This document shows positions 15,594 through 24,722 of a DNA stretch of 64,000 nt, in pieces. The first letter of the stretch is position 1; every line of letters begins with the position of its first letter. The stretch covers positions 248,001-312,000 of the forward strand of contig NZ_JYLK01000001.1 of NCBI RefSeq assembly GCF_001439805.1. Direction: 5' to 3'. Source of the stretch: Pseudomonas trivialis. GTDB taxonomy: Bacteria > Pseudomonadota > Gammaproteobacteria > Pseudomonadales > Pseudomonadaceae. The notes under the pieces were generated by a model. The model searched no databases. It was not told where the DNA came from and worked only from the letters and a program-made list of their open reading frames with translations. A program made the position numbers and the translations under genes.

Positions 15594-18245
15594 TCAGCCA
15601 AACTGATAGTGCAATTCGTTATCCCGACTGCTGATCCGCACCCCCGCCAGCGCCTTGCCTTCAAGCATGCGCGTGAGGAACTCACGGCTCATGTCCGGCA
15701 GCAACGTATTGGTGAGGATAGTGTCGATCATCCGCCCGCCGCTTTCGGTTTCGGTGCAGCGCGACACGATCAGGTCGACCACCGCGTCGTCGTAGTCGAA
15801 GGCGACCTTGTGGGTATTCTCCACGCGCTTTTTGATGCGGTTCAGTTGCAGGCGGGTGATCGCCTTGAGCATCTCGTCGCTCAGCGGGTAGTAGGGAATG
15901 GTCACCAGCCGGCCCAGCAGCGCCGGCGGGAAAATCTCCAGCAGCGGCTGGCGCAGGGCCTTGGCGATTTCCTCGGGCTCGGGGATGTTCGCCGGGTCCT
16001 TGCATACCCGGGAAATCAGCTCGGTGCCGGCGTTGGTGGTCAGCAGGATCAGGGTGTTCTTGAAGTCGATCACGCGGCCTTCGCCGTCCTCCATCACGCC
16101 CTTGTCGAACACCTGGAAGAAGATCTCATGCACGTCCGGGTGGGCTTTTTCCACCTCGTCCAGCAGCACCACGCTGTAGGGTTTGCGCCGCACCGCTTCG
16201 GTCAGCACGCCGCCTTCGCCGTAGCCGATGTAGCCCGGTGGCGCGCCCTTGAGCGTCGACACCGTGTGGGCTTCCTGGAACTCGCTCATGTTGATGGTGA
16301 TCACGTTCTGCTCGCCGCCGTACATGGCTTCAGCCAGGGCCAGGGCGGTTTCGGTCTTGCCCACGCCAGAGGTGCCGGCGAGCATGAACACGCCAATCGG
16401 CTTGCTCGGGTTGTCGAGGCCGGCGCGGGACGTCTGGATGCGCTTGGCGATCATCTGCAGCGCATGGTCCTGGCCGATGATGCGTTTCTTCAGGTGCTGG
16501 TCGAGGTTGAGCACCGTCTCCAGTTCGTTGCGCGCCATGCGGCCCACCGGGATGCCGGTCCAGTCGGCGACCACCGAGGCCACGGCCTGGTAATCCACGG
16601 TCGGCAGAATCAGCGGGGTTTCGCCTTGCAGTGCGGTCAGGCGCTGTTGCAGGTCGACCAGTTGCGCGCGCAATTGATCGTCGCCACTGTCCACCACACC
16701 GGCTTTTTCGCGCAGGGTCGCGCGGGTGGCGAGCAACTCGTCCACCAGCGATTTTTCTTCGGCCCAACGGCTTTCCAGCGTCGCCAGGCGATCACGTTCT
16801 GCGGTCAGCAACGCTTCGCTGTTGCTCTGGCGCGCACCAATGTCGATGCCGATGGCATGCTCGCGGGCGATGATCTGCAGCTCGGTTTCCAGCGCTTCGA
16901 TACGGCGGCGGCTATCGTCCACTTCGGCCGGCACCGCGTGCAGGCTGATGGCGACGCGGGCGCAGGCGGTGTCCAGCAGGCTTACGGATTTGTCCGGCAA
17001 CTGGCGAGCAGGGATGTAGCGATGCGACAGCTTCACCGAGGCTTCCAGGGCCTCGTCGAGCACCTGCACCTGATGGTGTTTCTCCATGGTCGACGCCACG
17101 CCGCGCATCATCAGCAGCGCCTTGTCTTCCGACGGCTCGGCCACCTGGACCACCTGGAAGCGGCGGGTCAGGGCCGGGTCTTTCTCGATGTGCTTTTTGT
17201 ACTCGGCCCAAGTGGTGGCGGCCACGGTACGCAGGGTGCCACGGGCCAGCGCAGGCTTGAGCAGATTGGCCGCATCGCCGGTACCGGCGGCGCCACCGGC
17301 ACCCACCAGGGTGTGGGCTTCGTCGATGAACAGAATGATCGGCTTGGGCGAGGCCTGCACGTCTTCGATGACCTGGCGCAGGCGCTGTTCGAACTCGCCT
17401 TTCATGCTGGCGCCGGCTTGCAGCAGGCCCACATCGAGGCTGCGCAGTTCCACGTCCTTGAGCGCTGGCGGCACGTCACCGGCGACGATACGCAGGGCAA
17501 ATCCTTCGACCACGGCGGTCTTGCCCACGCCGGCTTCACCGGTGAGGATCGGGTTGTTCTGGCGCCGGCGCATAAGGATATCCACCAGTTGGCGGATCTC
17601 TTCATCACGGCCAACAATCGGGTCGAGCTTGCCACTGCGCGCCTGTTCGGTGAGGTCGACGGTGAAGCGCTTGAGCGCTTCCTGCTTGCCCATCGCGCTG
17701 GGCGCCATGGCACCACTGGCTTCGCCGGGCACGCCGGCATTGAAGCCGTCGCTGGCGCTCAAGGCGTTTTCCGGCGAGTCGCCGATGTAGTCGTCAAAGC
17801 GTTCGCTCAGGGCTTCGGGTTTGATCTTGTCGAACTCGGCGGACAAGCCCAGCAGTGCGTGACGCAGGCTCGGTGTCTTCAAGATGCCAAGCACCAGATA
17901 CCCGGTACGCACCTGGCTTTCGCCAAACATCAGGCTGCCGTACACCCAGCCGCGTTCCACGGCTTCTTCCACGTGGGAGGACAGGTCGGTGATCGACGTC
18001 GAGCCGCGCGGCAGACGGTCCAGGGCTTCGGTGAGGTCACGGGCCAGGCGCGCCGGTTCCACGTTGAACTGGCGGATGATGCGGTGCAGGTCCGAGTCCT
18101 GCAGTTGCAGCAACTGGTGGAACCAGTGGGCCAGTTCCACATAGGGGTTGCCCCGCAGCTTGCAGAACACGGTGGCGGCTTCGATGGCCTTGTAGGCCAC
18201 GCTGTTGAGTTTGCCGAACAGTGCGGCGCGACTGATTTCACCCAT
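15594..18245 (-). CDS. clpV: T6SS sheath-disassembly ATPase ClpV (TssH)
   Basis: ClpV is a hexameric AAA+ unfoldase that extracts TssB-TssC from contracted sheaths to recycle them. The 883-residue protein has a Clp N-domain (1-155), a first AAA module with Walker A GEAGVGKT (236-243) and FIDEAHTLVGAGG, a coiled-coil middle domain (about 410-540), and a second AAA module with GTSGVGKTETAL and VVLLDEVEKAHPDV. The start overlaps the tssG stop by 8 bp. In P. aeruginosa TagJ binds the sheath and influences ClpV recruitment; no TagJ gene is present here. Confidence 0.96.
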   Translation of the reverse strand: MGEISRAALFGKLNSVAYKAIEAATVFCKLRGNPYVELAHWFHQLLQLQDSDLHRIIRQFNVEPARLARDLTEALDRLPRGSTSITDLSSHVEEAVERGWVYGSLMFGESQVRTGYLVLGILKTPSLRHALLGLSAEFDKIKPEALSERFDDYIGDSPENALSASDGFNAGVPGEASGAMAPSAMGKQEALKRFTVDLTEQARSGKLDPIVGRDEEIRQLVDILMRRRQNNPILTGEAGVGKTAVVEGFALRIVAGDVPPALKDVELRSLDVGLLQAGASMKGEFEQRLRQVIEDVQASPKPIILFIDEAHTLVGAGGAAGTGDAANLLKPALARGTLRTVAATTWAEYKKHIEKDPALTRRFQVVQVAEPSEDKALLMMRGVASTMEKHHQVQVLDEALEASVKLSHRYIPARQLPDKSVSLLDTACARVAISLHAVPAEVDDSRRRIEALETELQIIAREHAIGIDIGARQSNSEALLTAERDRLATLESRWAEEKSLVDELLATRATLREKAGVVDSGDDQLRAQLVDLQQRLTALQGETPLILPTVDYQAVASVVADWTGIPVGRMARNELETVLNLDQHLKKRIIGQDHALQMIAKRIQTSRAGLDNPSKPIGVFMLAGTSGVGKTETALALAEAMYGGEQNVITINMSEFQEAHTVSTLKGAPPGYIGYGEGGVLTEAVRRKPYSVVLLDEVEKAHPDVHEIFFQVFDKGVMEDGEGRVIDFKNTLILLTTNAGTELISRVCKDPANIPEPEEIAKALRQPLLEIFPPALLGRLVTIPYYPLSDEMLKAITRLQLNRIKKRVENTHKVAFDYDDAVVDLIVSRCTETESGGRMIDTILTNTLLPDMSREFLTRMLEGKALAGVRISSRDNELHYQFG

Positions 18246-19281
18246 GCTCTGGATTCCTTGAGGTGGTGGCGTGATCGGCGTAATGCCGGGCCAGGATTAG
18301 GTCGTTGGCGTCCCGCTCGGGTTGGCCGAGCCAGGTGTTGAAGCCCAGGCGGAACTGGCCGTTGAGTTGCAGCGCCGGGACTTCGGGTTGTTGCAGAATC
18401 AGGTTCAGGTCCCAGTCCAGTTCATGGCCCAGGTACTCGGCCACCCACGCCACCAGCTCGTTGAACGGCTGACGGCCTGGCAGCATGCCCATGTAGTCCT
18501 GGAGCGTGAGCGGGCCCAGGCGGATGCGGAATTTATGCTGGCGGTCCCACACATGGCTGCCCAGGCAGAAATCCACGCCCAACTGGTTGGCGCTGACACC
18601 CACGCGGCTGCGTTCTGGCAGCTCCAGCCATTGGCCGACATATTCCTCGATTTCCACCGGCAGGCCGAAGTACTCGCCGAGAATCGCCTTCAAACCGTCC
18701 GGGTAGCGGGTTTGCGCTGACAGGTGGCCGCTGTAATGCAGCTTCGCCGTGTCGGGGATCAGCCCCTGATTCAACAGGCTCGGCATGCCTCGTCCGCTTA
18801 ACGCCGCCAGGCGCGCGGACCAGTAGTCATCGTCCGGGCGGTCGTGGCTGACCGTCGGCCGCGCCTCGGCCCAGGCCCGGTAAAACAGGCTCAGCAGACG
18901 ATGATGGAACACATCCAGGAACTGCTTGCTGGTGCTGTCGGCGTTGTTGCGCTGGCGTTCGCGCACGTACTCGGTGATATGCAGCGGCAGCGGGCCGTTG
19001 GGACCGCCGAGGCCGAAGAAAAACTGTTCGAGCCGCGCCGGTTTGCCGTCGCCACCGGGGTCGACCGACGCCAGCGTAGCCGGAGCGAACGTGCAGTCGG
19101 CCTGTTGCCCCAGGCGCAGCGGGTCGTCCGCCAGGCGCAGGGAATGGCCCAGGCGCGGCAGGTCCAGCGATTCGCACTCGATACGCCGCAGCGCCTGGAA
19201 GAAGTCATATTCCCAGGGCGCCTGGTGCATCGCCTCCAGGGTACTCACAGGGTCGGACGCCGTCCGGGCGTGGCTTTCCAT
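18238..19281 (-). CDS. tssG: T6SS baseplate protein TssG
   Basis: TssG joins TssK, TssE and TssF in the baseplate wedge at the inner membrane. The 347-residue protein shows the family pattern: APWEYDFFQALRRIECE near the N terminus, LEQFFFGLGGPNGPLPLHITEY, and FRIRLGPLTLQDYMGMLPG. The chosen start overlaps the tssF stop by 37 bp; a start at 19230 (MHQAPWEYDFF) is an alternative. It is downstream of tssF and upstream of clpV. Confidence 0.94.
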   Translation of the reverse strand: MESHARTASDPVSTLEAMHQAPWEYDFFQALRRIECESLDLPRLGHSLRLADDPLRLGQQADCTFAPATLASVDPGGDGKPARLEQFFFGLGGPNGPLPLHITEYVRERQRNNADSTSKQFLDVFHHRLLSLFYRAWAEARPTVSHDRPDDDYWSARLAALSGRGMPSLLNQGLIPDTAKLHYSGHLSAQTRYPDGLKAILGEYFGLPVEIEEYVGQWLELPERSRVGVSANQLGVDFCLGSHVWDRQHKFRIRLGPLTLQDYMGMLPGRQPFNELVAWVAEYLGHELDWDLNLILQQPEVPALQLNGQFRLGFNTWLGQPERDANDLILARHYADHATTSRNPEHG

Positions 19282-21104
19282 CGCATGATCTCGCCGCGTT
19301 CGGTGGTACGGATCACCGTCTCGGTAAAACTGTTGATCGACACGTAGCGTGCCAGGAAGCGTTCGAGCACCGCACCGAGCAGGAACACGCCGGTGCCGCG
19401 AAACGCGTTTTCATCGAATTCCAGGGTGATCTCCAGGCCGCGCCCGAACACAATCGGGCCGGGCATCGGCAGGCGCCGGGTCACGGCTTTGCTGCTGACC
19501 TCGCGCAGGCCTTCGATCTGCAAGGGCAGGGCGGCGTCGTTGCTGTCGCCATACAGGCGCAGGAGTTCGCGCAACGCACCGGCGCCCTGGCCTTGCTCGC
19601 TCAGGGACAAATAGTTGAGCGACAGCTGGCTGATCAGCCGCCACGCCTTGGCGTCGTGGGCGTGGCTGGCGCGCGGACGGCTCGGCCCAGCCACACAACG
19701 CACGGCCAACACCGGCGCGCTGTCGGCCAAGGTGAAATCGGTCTTGCCGTTGCCCACGCTCATGAACAGCGGCAGGTCGCGGTTGGTGCACAGCGCGGTC
19801 ACGCCCAGTTGACGCAAGTCGTGGCCATAAGGCGCCTGGCGGCTGTCCACCAGGCTGACGAAGGTTTCGCTGCCCACGTAGGTGGAGCGCGGGCCGTTGC
19901 GGCGCTGGTCGCTGGACAACACACGGGGCTCGCGGCGCACGGTGTAGTACGCCTGATCACGGCCGTAACGCGACGGATCGCGCACCGCGTAAAACGGCAG
20001 GAACGGTTGCTCCGGTCCGGTACCGTGGCCGGTGATGCCGCTCAAGGAGTGAATCTCGAAGTCCATCGGCCGCGTGCGGTCGGCGATCACGTGGTGTTCG
20101 TTGACGCGGTCGGACAAATGGATGCGGTCCACGCGTTTGGGGAACAGGTTGATCGCCGGCGTGCAGAACGGCAGGAACTGCGCCGCGCCGACACTGCCTT
20201 CCAGGCTTGGCTCGTGGCGGTCGAACAGCACGATCAGCTCCAGCTCCTGGCCGTCGCAGCGTTTGACCGCGCGGCTCAGTTCGGCGAACTCGACGAACAG
20301 AAAGCGATGGGGCAGGGCGAAATACTCTTGCAGCAGGCGATAGCCCTGGAACGCACGCGCCACCACCGGCATTGCCGCGTCGGCATCGTCAAAGCCTCGC
20401 GAGCGCAGCGCGTCTTTGGGCAGGCGCTCGACCCAGTCGCCACCCGGCTTGCGCGCAAACACGGCGCAGGCATTGCCGAGCAATTGTTCGTAGAGGCGGA
20501 ACGGTTGCTCGTCGGCACCGCTGAGGTACAGCGGCAGGTTGTCCAGATCGAGGCTGTTGAACGGCAGTTCGGCGCCGGTACGCAGGGTCAGGCGCAGGCC
20601 GGCCTTGGCTTTCGGCTCGCTGGCAGCCAGGCGGCCGAGTACGGCGGCGGGGTTGCCGAAGTACTCGGCGTTGCTCACCTGCAGCGGCCACAACGTCACC
20701 GGGTGCGCAGTGCGGTACTCGCAGCAGGTCTGGGTTTCGCGGCCCAGTGCGGCGCGCAATACGGTGTCGCGGGGCAGGGGAAAGCCGCTGGCCAGAGAGC
20801 CTTCGTCAGGGTCGGTCTGCAGCTGCACCACGGTCATCGACGGCGTTGGCGCCAGATAGTGCGGGTAAGCGATTTCCAGCAGGTTGTGGGTGAAGGTCGG
20901 GTACTCGGCGTCGAGCTTGAGCTGCACGCGGGCCGTGAGGTAGGCAAAACCTTCGAGCAGGCGTTCGACGTACGGGTCGGCGCAGTCCATGCCGGACAAC
21001 GTCAGCCGACTGGCGATCTTCGGGTATTCCCGGGCGAACTCGGCGGCGCTTTCGCGCACGTGGTGCAGTTCCTGGTTGTACAGCTCCAGCAGGCGCGGGT
21101 TCAT
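19245..21104 (-). CDS. tssF: T6SS baseplate protein TssF
   Basis: TssF is the large wedge component that with TssG holds the sheath-tube complex to the membrane core. The 619-residue protein starts [31 protein letters not shown] in full agreement with the family and contains [18 protein letters not shown] and [11 protein letters not shown]. Length and position match the family. Its start overlaps the tssE stop by four bases (ATGA). Confidence 0.95.
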   Translation of the reverse strand: MNPRLLELYNQELHHVRESAAEFAREYPKIASRLTLSGMDCADPYVERLLEGFAYLTARVQLKLDAEYPTFTHNLLEIAYPHYLAPTPSMTVVQLQTDPDEGSLASGFPLPRDTVLRAALGRETQTCCEYRTAHPVTLWPLQVSNAEYFGNPAAVLGRLAASEPKAKAGLRLTLRTGAELPFNSLDLDNLPLYLSGADEQPFRLYEQLLGNACAVFARKPGGDWVERLPKDALRSRGFDDADAAMPVVARAFQGYRLLQEYFALPHRFLFVEFAELSRAVKRCDGQELELIVLFDRHEPSLEGSVGAAQFLPFCTPAINLFPKRVDRIHLSDRVNEHHVIADRTRPMDFEIHSLSGITGHGTGPEQPFLPFYAVRDPSRYGRDQAYYTVRREPRVLSSDQRRNGPRSTYVGSETFVSLVDSRQAPYGHDLRQLGVTALCTNRDLPLFMSVGNGKTDFTLADSAPVLAVRCVAGPSRPRASHAHDAKAWRLISQLSLNYLSLSEQGQGAGALRELLRLYGDSNDAALPLQIEGLREVSSKAVTRRLPMPGPIVFGRGLEITLEFDENAFRGTGVFLLGAVLERFLARYVSINSFTETVIRTTERGEIMRWKATPGRRPTL

Positions 21105-21616
21105 GGGCGTCTCCGCTGGTCGGCGTTAACCACACGCACATGGCCGGATTCAAGATCGAGGTCGGTTTGCAGCAGCAGGCGCAACGGCACCGGCTGCGCC
21201 CACAGGTCGCCTTCGATCTCGAAACTCAGGGCGTTGTGATTCATCTCGTCCTGGCCGACGCGGGCCTTGACCCGCAAGGTGTGACGCAGGATGCGCGGTT
21301 CAAAGGTGGCGATGGCCTGGTAGATCAGCGCTTCGAGCGCCTTGATGTCCACACTGGAAACGCTGTTGCCCGCCAGCGCCGGCAGGCCGTAATTGACCAC
21401 GGAAGTGCCGGCCGGTGTGTGCAGGGTGGCATCGGCATCAAGCAGCGAAGTGGTGTTGAGCAGCCACGCCAGGTCGCGCAGCACCGAGGCTTTCAATTGG
21501 CTCAGGGACAGCACGCGTTTGTCGGCGCTCTCCTTGGGGTTGGTCGGGTCGTCGTCGGTCAACCGGTCCAGCAGGGACGGTTGCAGACGGTCGCGGGAAG
21601 CGATTTCGGTTACCAC
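21101..21616 (-). CDS. tssE: T6SS baseplate protein TssE (gp25-like)
   Basis: TssE is the phage gp25-like lysozyme-fold protein that links the baseplate to the first sheath ring. The 171-residue protein has the N-terminal [15 protein letters not shown] signature, [18 protein letters not shown], and the conserved gp25 segment IATFEPRIL followed by basic residues. I chose GTG 21616: family similarity begins there, and it overlaps the stop of the preceding immunity gene by 7 bp. An upstream GTG at 21664 would add 16 unlikely residues. Overlap with the immunity gene suggests coupled translation. Confidence 0.9.
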   Translation of the reverse strand: MVTEIASRDRLQPSLLDRLTDDDPTNPKESADKRVLSLSQLKASVLRDLAWLLNTTSLLDADATLHTPAGTSVVNYGLPALAGNSVSSVDIKALEALIYQAIATFEPRILRHTLRVKARVGQDEMNHNALSFEIEGDLWAQPVPLRLLLQTDLDLESGHVRVVNADQRRRP

Positions 21617-22056
21617 CGGAAGAGGGCCGTAAACATTTTCTGGTCTTCCTGACCATAGCCGCACATGGCGCTTGGGTTGACCGTTGATGCTTCCAGGCGA
21701 CCGTTGATCAAGCGTACGGCCTGGGATTGGGTCAGGCAGTTTCGGCTCGGTGGAGGCTCTGGCACGCTACGCTCGACCAGAAAAATCGGCACACCCCTGA
21801 ACGTCTCTACCCGTAATTCACCTTTTGGATTCAGGTTGAAGTAGCAGGGCCATTCCATTCCCAGTGCCAGATGAGTCTGGTCGGGCTTGAGCACCGCACA
21901 TTGACCCTTGGCGTCCACGAGCTGGATGGCCTGACCGGCGAATACCCCCTGCGTGCGAGCAGGTGCGTCGAGCGGATTCGGAGCGGGCTCGGCGCACGCG
22001 CTCAAGCTGATCAACAGGTTGGCGAACAGCATTGATTTTAACGTTTTAGCGATCAT
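21610..22056 (-). CDS. Lipoprotein, candidate Tai4-type immunity protein
   Basis: This 148-residue protein has a lipoprotein signal ([21 protein letters not shown], lipobox LSAC, Cys21), so it should be anchored at the periplasmic face. It has further cysteines (QCAV, WPCYF, RNCLT, MCGYG) that could form disulfides. Its start overlaps the tae4 stop by four bases (ATGA). A periplasmic protein encoded directly after a peptidoglycan-amidase effector is the expected place for immunity. Known Tai4 proteins are periplasmic; I cannot confirm this one belongs to that fold. Confidence 0.65.
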   Translation of the reverse strand: MIAKTLKSMLFANLLISLSACAEPAPNPLDAPARTQGVFAGQAIQLVDAKGQCAVLKPDQTHLALGMEWPCYFNLNPKGELRVETFRGVPIFLVERSVPEPPPSRNCLTQSQAVRLINGRLEASTVNPSAMCGYGQEDQKMFTALFRW

Positions 22057-22490
22057 TGCAATTCCCAGAACCAGACCTGTTTGGAGAGAAAGTCGCCATC
22101 GAAAAAGCCTTTGGTTCGGCCTCGGTTCCACAGGTCGATATGGTCACCTGTACGCTCGCTCTCGGGTTCGCCGGCACGTGCAAAGCAATCCTTGAAGAAA
22201 ACAATTCCGGTTTTTTGATTCAGCGTCAGCCGGTCGGCCGCACTGCCACTGAGAATGGTCGGACGGCCCAAGTGATGACGCCAGAGCCAATTGGCCAGGG
22301 ATTCAGCACCGCGAGCATGGTCGTGTTTGCATTTTGGGTCGGTATAGGTCGATTTATTGACCTTGATATTCAGCTCGCCATTGAGCGCGACGCTCATACG
22401 GATAGCGCACTGATTGCCCCACGGTTGGTCGCAAGGGTTTTTGACGGTGGGGTAGCTGTTCCACAAATTGATAAACGACGGTTTGGCCAT
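22053..22490 (-). CDS. tae4: T6SS peptidoglycan amidase effector Tae4
   Basis: Tae4 enzymes are NlpC/P60-related amidases that cut the peptide stems of peptidoglycan in the periplasm of rival cells. The 145-residue protein has the family start [11 protein letters not shown], the active-site cysteine in [11 protein letters not shown] (Cys28), and the catalytic histidine in GDHIDLWN (His117) with Asp119 nearby. There is no signal peptide, as expected for a T6SS cargo. It lies directly downstream of hcp, which suggests delivery inside the Hcp tube. Its immunity candidate follows with overlap. GC is lower than in neighbouring tss genes, consistent with acquisition. Confidence 0.9.
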   Translation of the reverse strand: MAKPSFINLWNSYPTVKNPCDQPWGNQCAIRMSVALNGELNIKVNKSTYTDPKCKHDHARGAESLANWLWRHHLGRPTILSGSAADRLTLNQKTGIVFFKDCFARAGEPESERTGDHIDLWNRGRTKGFFDGDFLSKQVWFWELQ

Positions 22491-22533
22491 GACTCAGATA
22501 CCGAAGAGGAAAAGGTCGAATGCGAGCAAGCAC

Positions 22534-22562
22534 CAAAACCCCCGGCGCGTAACGACGGGGGT
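22534..22562 (-). terminator. Hairpin plus T run between hcp and tae4
   Basis: On the minus strand a 7-bp stem (ACCCCCG with CGGGGGT, 11-base loop) is followed by TTTT, a compact intrinsic terminator just after hcp. It would let hcp be made in excess over tae4 and downstream genes while allowing partial readthrough. Confidence 0.7.
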
Positions 22563-22570
22563 GTGTTGTA

Positions 22571-23059
22571 TCAACGCTTGGTGTTGGACCGGATGTTCCA
22601 GCCGAACTTGATCGGGCCGCCGTCTTTGGTGCCGTCGGCTTTCTGTGGCTGGTAGTCGACCAGCACCTGGGCAAAGTTCAGCGTGACGTTTTCGGTCAGG
22701 CGATCATCGCTGCCCGAACCGCCGGTGCTCAGGGACGTGACCAGCACTTCTTCCAGGTTGATCACCATGTACTCGACCTGGCTCTCGCCACCGGCCTTGC
22801 GCACGGTCAGCTTGACCTTGTCGATGTGCTTGCCGCTGGCGCAGTGCATCATCAGGTTGGGCGACGCCTTGTCGACGTACTTGGTCAGCGACAGGTCCTG
22901 GATATTCACCTTGCCGGCGCCGCCGCCACCGCCCACGTGCATGTTGCCGGACTGGGCCATGCCCCAGCTCCAGTTCAGCACGTCGATTTCGTCCTTGTGG
23001 GCCTTGTCCATGGACTCGCCCTTGATGTCGCCGATCTTGATGAAAATATCAACAGCCAT
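22571..23059 (-). CDS. hcp: T6SS tube protein Hcp (TssD)
   Basis: Hcp hexamers stack to form the inner tube that is expelled by sheath contraction and carries small effectors. The 162-residue protein starts at MAVDIFIKIGDIKGES after a gggagaaatc ribosome site; an in-frame upstream extension is not credible. The internal glycine-rich loop (GNMHVGGGGGAGKV) and C-terminal KFGWNIRSNTKR are as in H1-type Hcp1. A terminator follows and a REPIN precedes it in the gap after tssC, so hcp may have its own promoter or a stabilised transcript. Confidence 0.96.
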   Translation of the reverse strand: MAVDIFIKIGDIKGESMDKAHKDEIDVLNWSWGMAQSGNMHVGGGGGAGKVNIQDLSLTKYVDKASPNLMMHCASGKHIDKVKLTVRKAGGESQVEYMVINLEEVLVTSLSTGGSGSDDRLTENVTLNFAQVLVDYQPQKADGTKDGGPIKFGWNIRSNTKR

Positions 23060-23122
23060 GATTTCTCCCTGTGTGGCACGGGCCACTGAATTTGTTATGC
23101 CCCGAAAGGGGCAGTGCTTCTC

Positions 23123-23209
23123 TGTGGGAGGGGGCTTGCCCCCGATGCAGGCAACTCGGCCTGTCAGGCAGACCGAGGTGATGCTATCGGGGGCAAGCCC
23201 CCTCCCACA
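23123..23209. repeat. REPIN between tssC and hcp
   Basis: Inverted copies tgtgggaggg...ccccgat (from 23123) and atcgggggcaag...ccaca (to 23209) are separated by about 40 bp. They occupy most of the 164-bp tssC-hcp gap within the structural operon. This copy uses the cttgccccc variant of the core. Confidence 0.85.
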
Positions 23210-23223
23210 GGAGAGCGAGGCGC

Positions 23224-24720
23224 TTAGGCGCTTTTCGCCGACGGCAGCTTCGAGACCAGACGCAACGACACCGTCAGCCCTTCAAGCTGGTAGTGCGGGC
23301 GCAGGTAGAACCTGGAGTTGTAGTAACCCGGGTTGCCCTCGACGTCTTCCACGATCACTTCGGCGGCCGCCAATGGGTGCTGGGCCTTGGTGGTTTCGGT
23401 GGAATGCGCAGGGTCGCCGTCGACGTAGTTGAGGATCCAGTCCTGCAACCAGCGCTGCATCTCGTCCTTCTCTTTGAAGGAGCCGACCTTGTCGCGCACG
23501 ATGCACTTCAAGTAGTGCGCGAAACGGCAGGTGGCGAACAGGTACGGCAGGCGCGCGGCGAGGTTGGCGTTGGCGGTGGCGTCAGGGTCGTCGTACTCGG
23601 CCGGTTTTTGCAGCGACTGGGCGCCGATGAACGCGGCGAAGTCGGTGTTTTTCTTGTGCAGCAGCGGCATGAAACCGTTTTTGGCCAGTTCCGCTTCACG
23701 GCGGTCGCTGATGGCGATTTCGGTCGGGCACTTCATGTCCACGCCACCGTCGTCGGTCGGGAACGTGTGCGCCGGCAGGTTTTCCACTTCGCCGCCGGAC
23801 TCGATGCCACGGATGCGCGAACACCAGCCGTAGTGCTTGAACGAACGGTTGATGTTCACCGCCATCGCGTACGCGGCGTTGGCCCAGGTGTACTTGGAGC
23901 TATCGGCGCCGTCGGTGTTTTCTTCGAAGGCGAAGGCCTCCACCGGGTCGGTCTTGGCGCCGTACGGCAGGCGCGCGAGGAAGCGCGGCATGGTCAGGCC
24001 GATGTAGCGCGAGTCTTCCGATTCACGCAGCGAGCGCCAGCCGGCGTATTCCGGGGTGGTGAAGATCTTGGTCAGGTCGCGCGGGTTCGACAGCTCCTGC
24101 CACGAGCCCATGCCCATCACGGTCGGCGAGGCCGCAGCGATGAATGGCGAGTGCATGGCGGCGCAGACTTTCGACAGCTCGCCCAGCAGCTCCACGTCCG
24201 GTGGCGACTGGTCGAAGTAGTAGTCGCCGACCAGGCAGCCATAAGGTTCGCCGCCGAACTGACCGTATTCCTCTTCGTACATCTTCTTGAAGATCGGACT
24301 CTGGTCCCACGCGGTGCCCTTGAATTTCTTCAAGGTCTTGTGCAGTTCGGGCTTGGAGATGTTGAGCACGCGAATCTTCAGCTGCTCATCGCTCTCGGTG
24401 TTGTTGACCAGGTAGTGCAGACCACGCCAGGCGCTCTCCAGTTGCTGGAAGTCCTGGTGGTGGATGATCTGGTTGACCTGGGCGGTGAGCTTGGCGTCGA
24501 TGGCGGCGATGATCGATTCGATCGACTTGATCGCGTCGTTGGACACCAGATCGGTTTGCGCCAGGGCCTGTTCGGCCAGGGTGCGCACGGCGGTTTCCAC
24601 GGCTTCGCGGGCACGCTCGGTCTTGGGCTTGAATTCCTGCATCAGCAGGGAGGCGAACTCGCTGGTTTCTTCGGTGGCGCCCAGGTTGAGCGCGCCTTCG
24701 CGGACGGTCGTGTCGGTCAT
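23224..24720 (-). CDS. tssC: T6SS contractile sheath large subunit TssC (VipB)
   Basis: TssC with TssB forms the cytoplasmic sheath whose contraction drives the spike. The 498-residue protein carries the family landmarks: QLESAWRGLHYLVNNTES, ISKPELHKTLKKF, GEPYGCLVGDYYFDQSP, RDLTKIF and RLPYLFATCRFAHYLKC. It begins 2 bp after the tssB stop, as in nearly all T6SS clusters. Confidence 0.97.
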   Translation of the reverse strand: MTDTTVREGALNLGATEETSEFASLLMQEFKPKTERAREAVETAVRTLAEQALAQTDLVSNDAIKSIESIIAAIDAKLTAQVNQIIHHQDFQQLESAWRGLHYLVNNTESDEQLKIRVLNISKPELHKTLKKFKGTAWDQSPIFKKMYEEEYGQFGGEPYGCLVGDYYFDQSPPDVELLGELSKVCAAMHSPFIAAASPTVMGMGSWQELSNPRDLTKIFTTPEYAGWRSLRESEDSRYIGLTMPRFLARLPYGAKTDPVEAFAFEENTDGADSSKYTWANAAYAMAVNINRSFKHYGWCSRIRGIESGGEVENLPAHTFPTDDGGVDMKCPTEIAISDRREAELAKNGFMPLLHKKNTDFAAFIGAQSLQKPAEYDDPDATANANLAARLPYLFATCRFAHYLKCIVRDKVGSFKEKDEMQRWLQDWILNYVDGDPAHSTETTKAQHPLAAAEVIVEDVEGNPGYYNSRFYLRPHYQLEGLTVSLRLVSKLPSAKSA

Positions 24721-24722
24721 GA

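Noticed and set aside
15609..18341. Very long open frame (about 910 codons) antisense to clpV
   Set aside because: It mirrors clpV in the opposite strand of high-GC DNA, is rich in His/Gln/Arg/Gly without domain structure, and spans the clpV-tssG junction. Similar long antisense frames occur at 2348-4327, 28276-30984, 30963-33068, 45668-47749 and 53345-55351 and are codon-bias shadows.
21617..21664. Longer TssE starting at GTG 21664
   Set aside because: The extra 16 residues lie over the immunity gene's coding sequence, lack family similarity, and have no ribosome site.
4833..23209. CRISPR-like repeats
   Set aside because: The repeated sequences are dispersed, palindromic and placed singly or in inverted pairs, with no regular array or cas genes; they are REP/REPIN elements.
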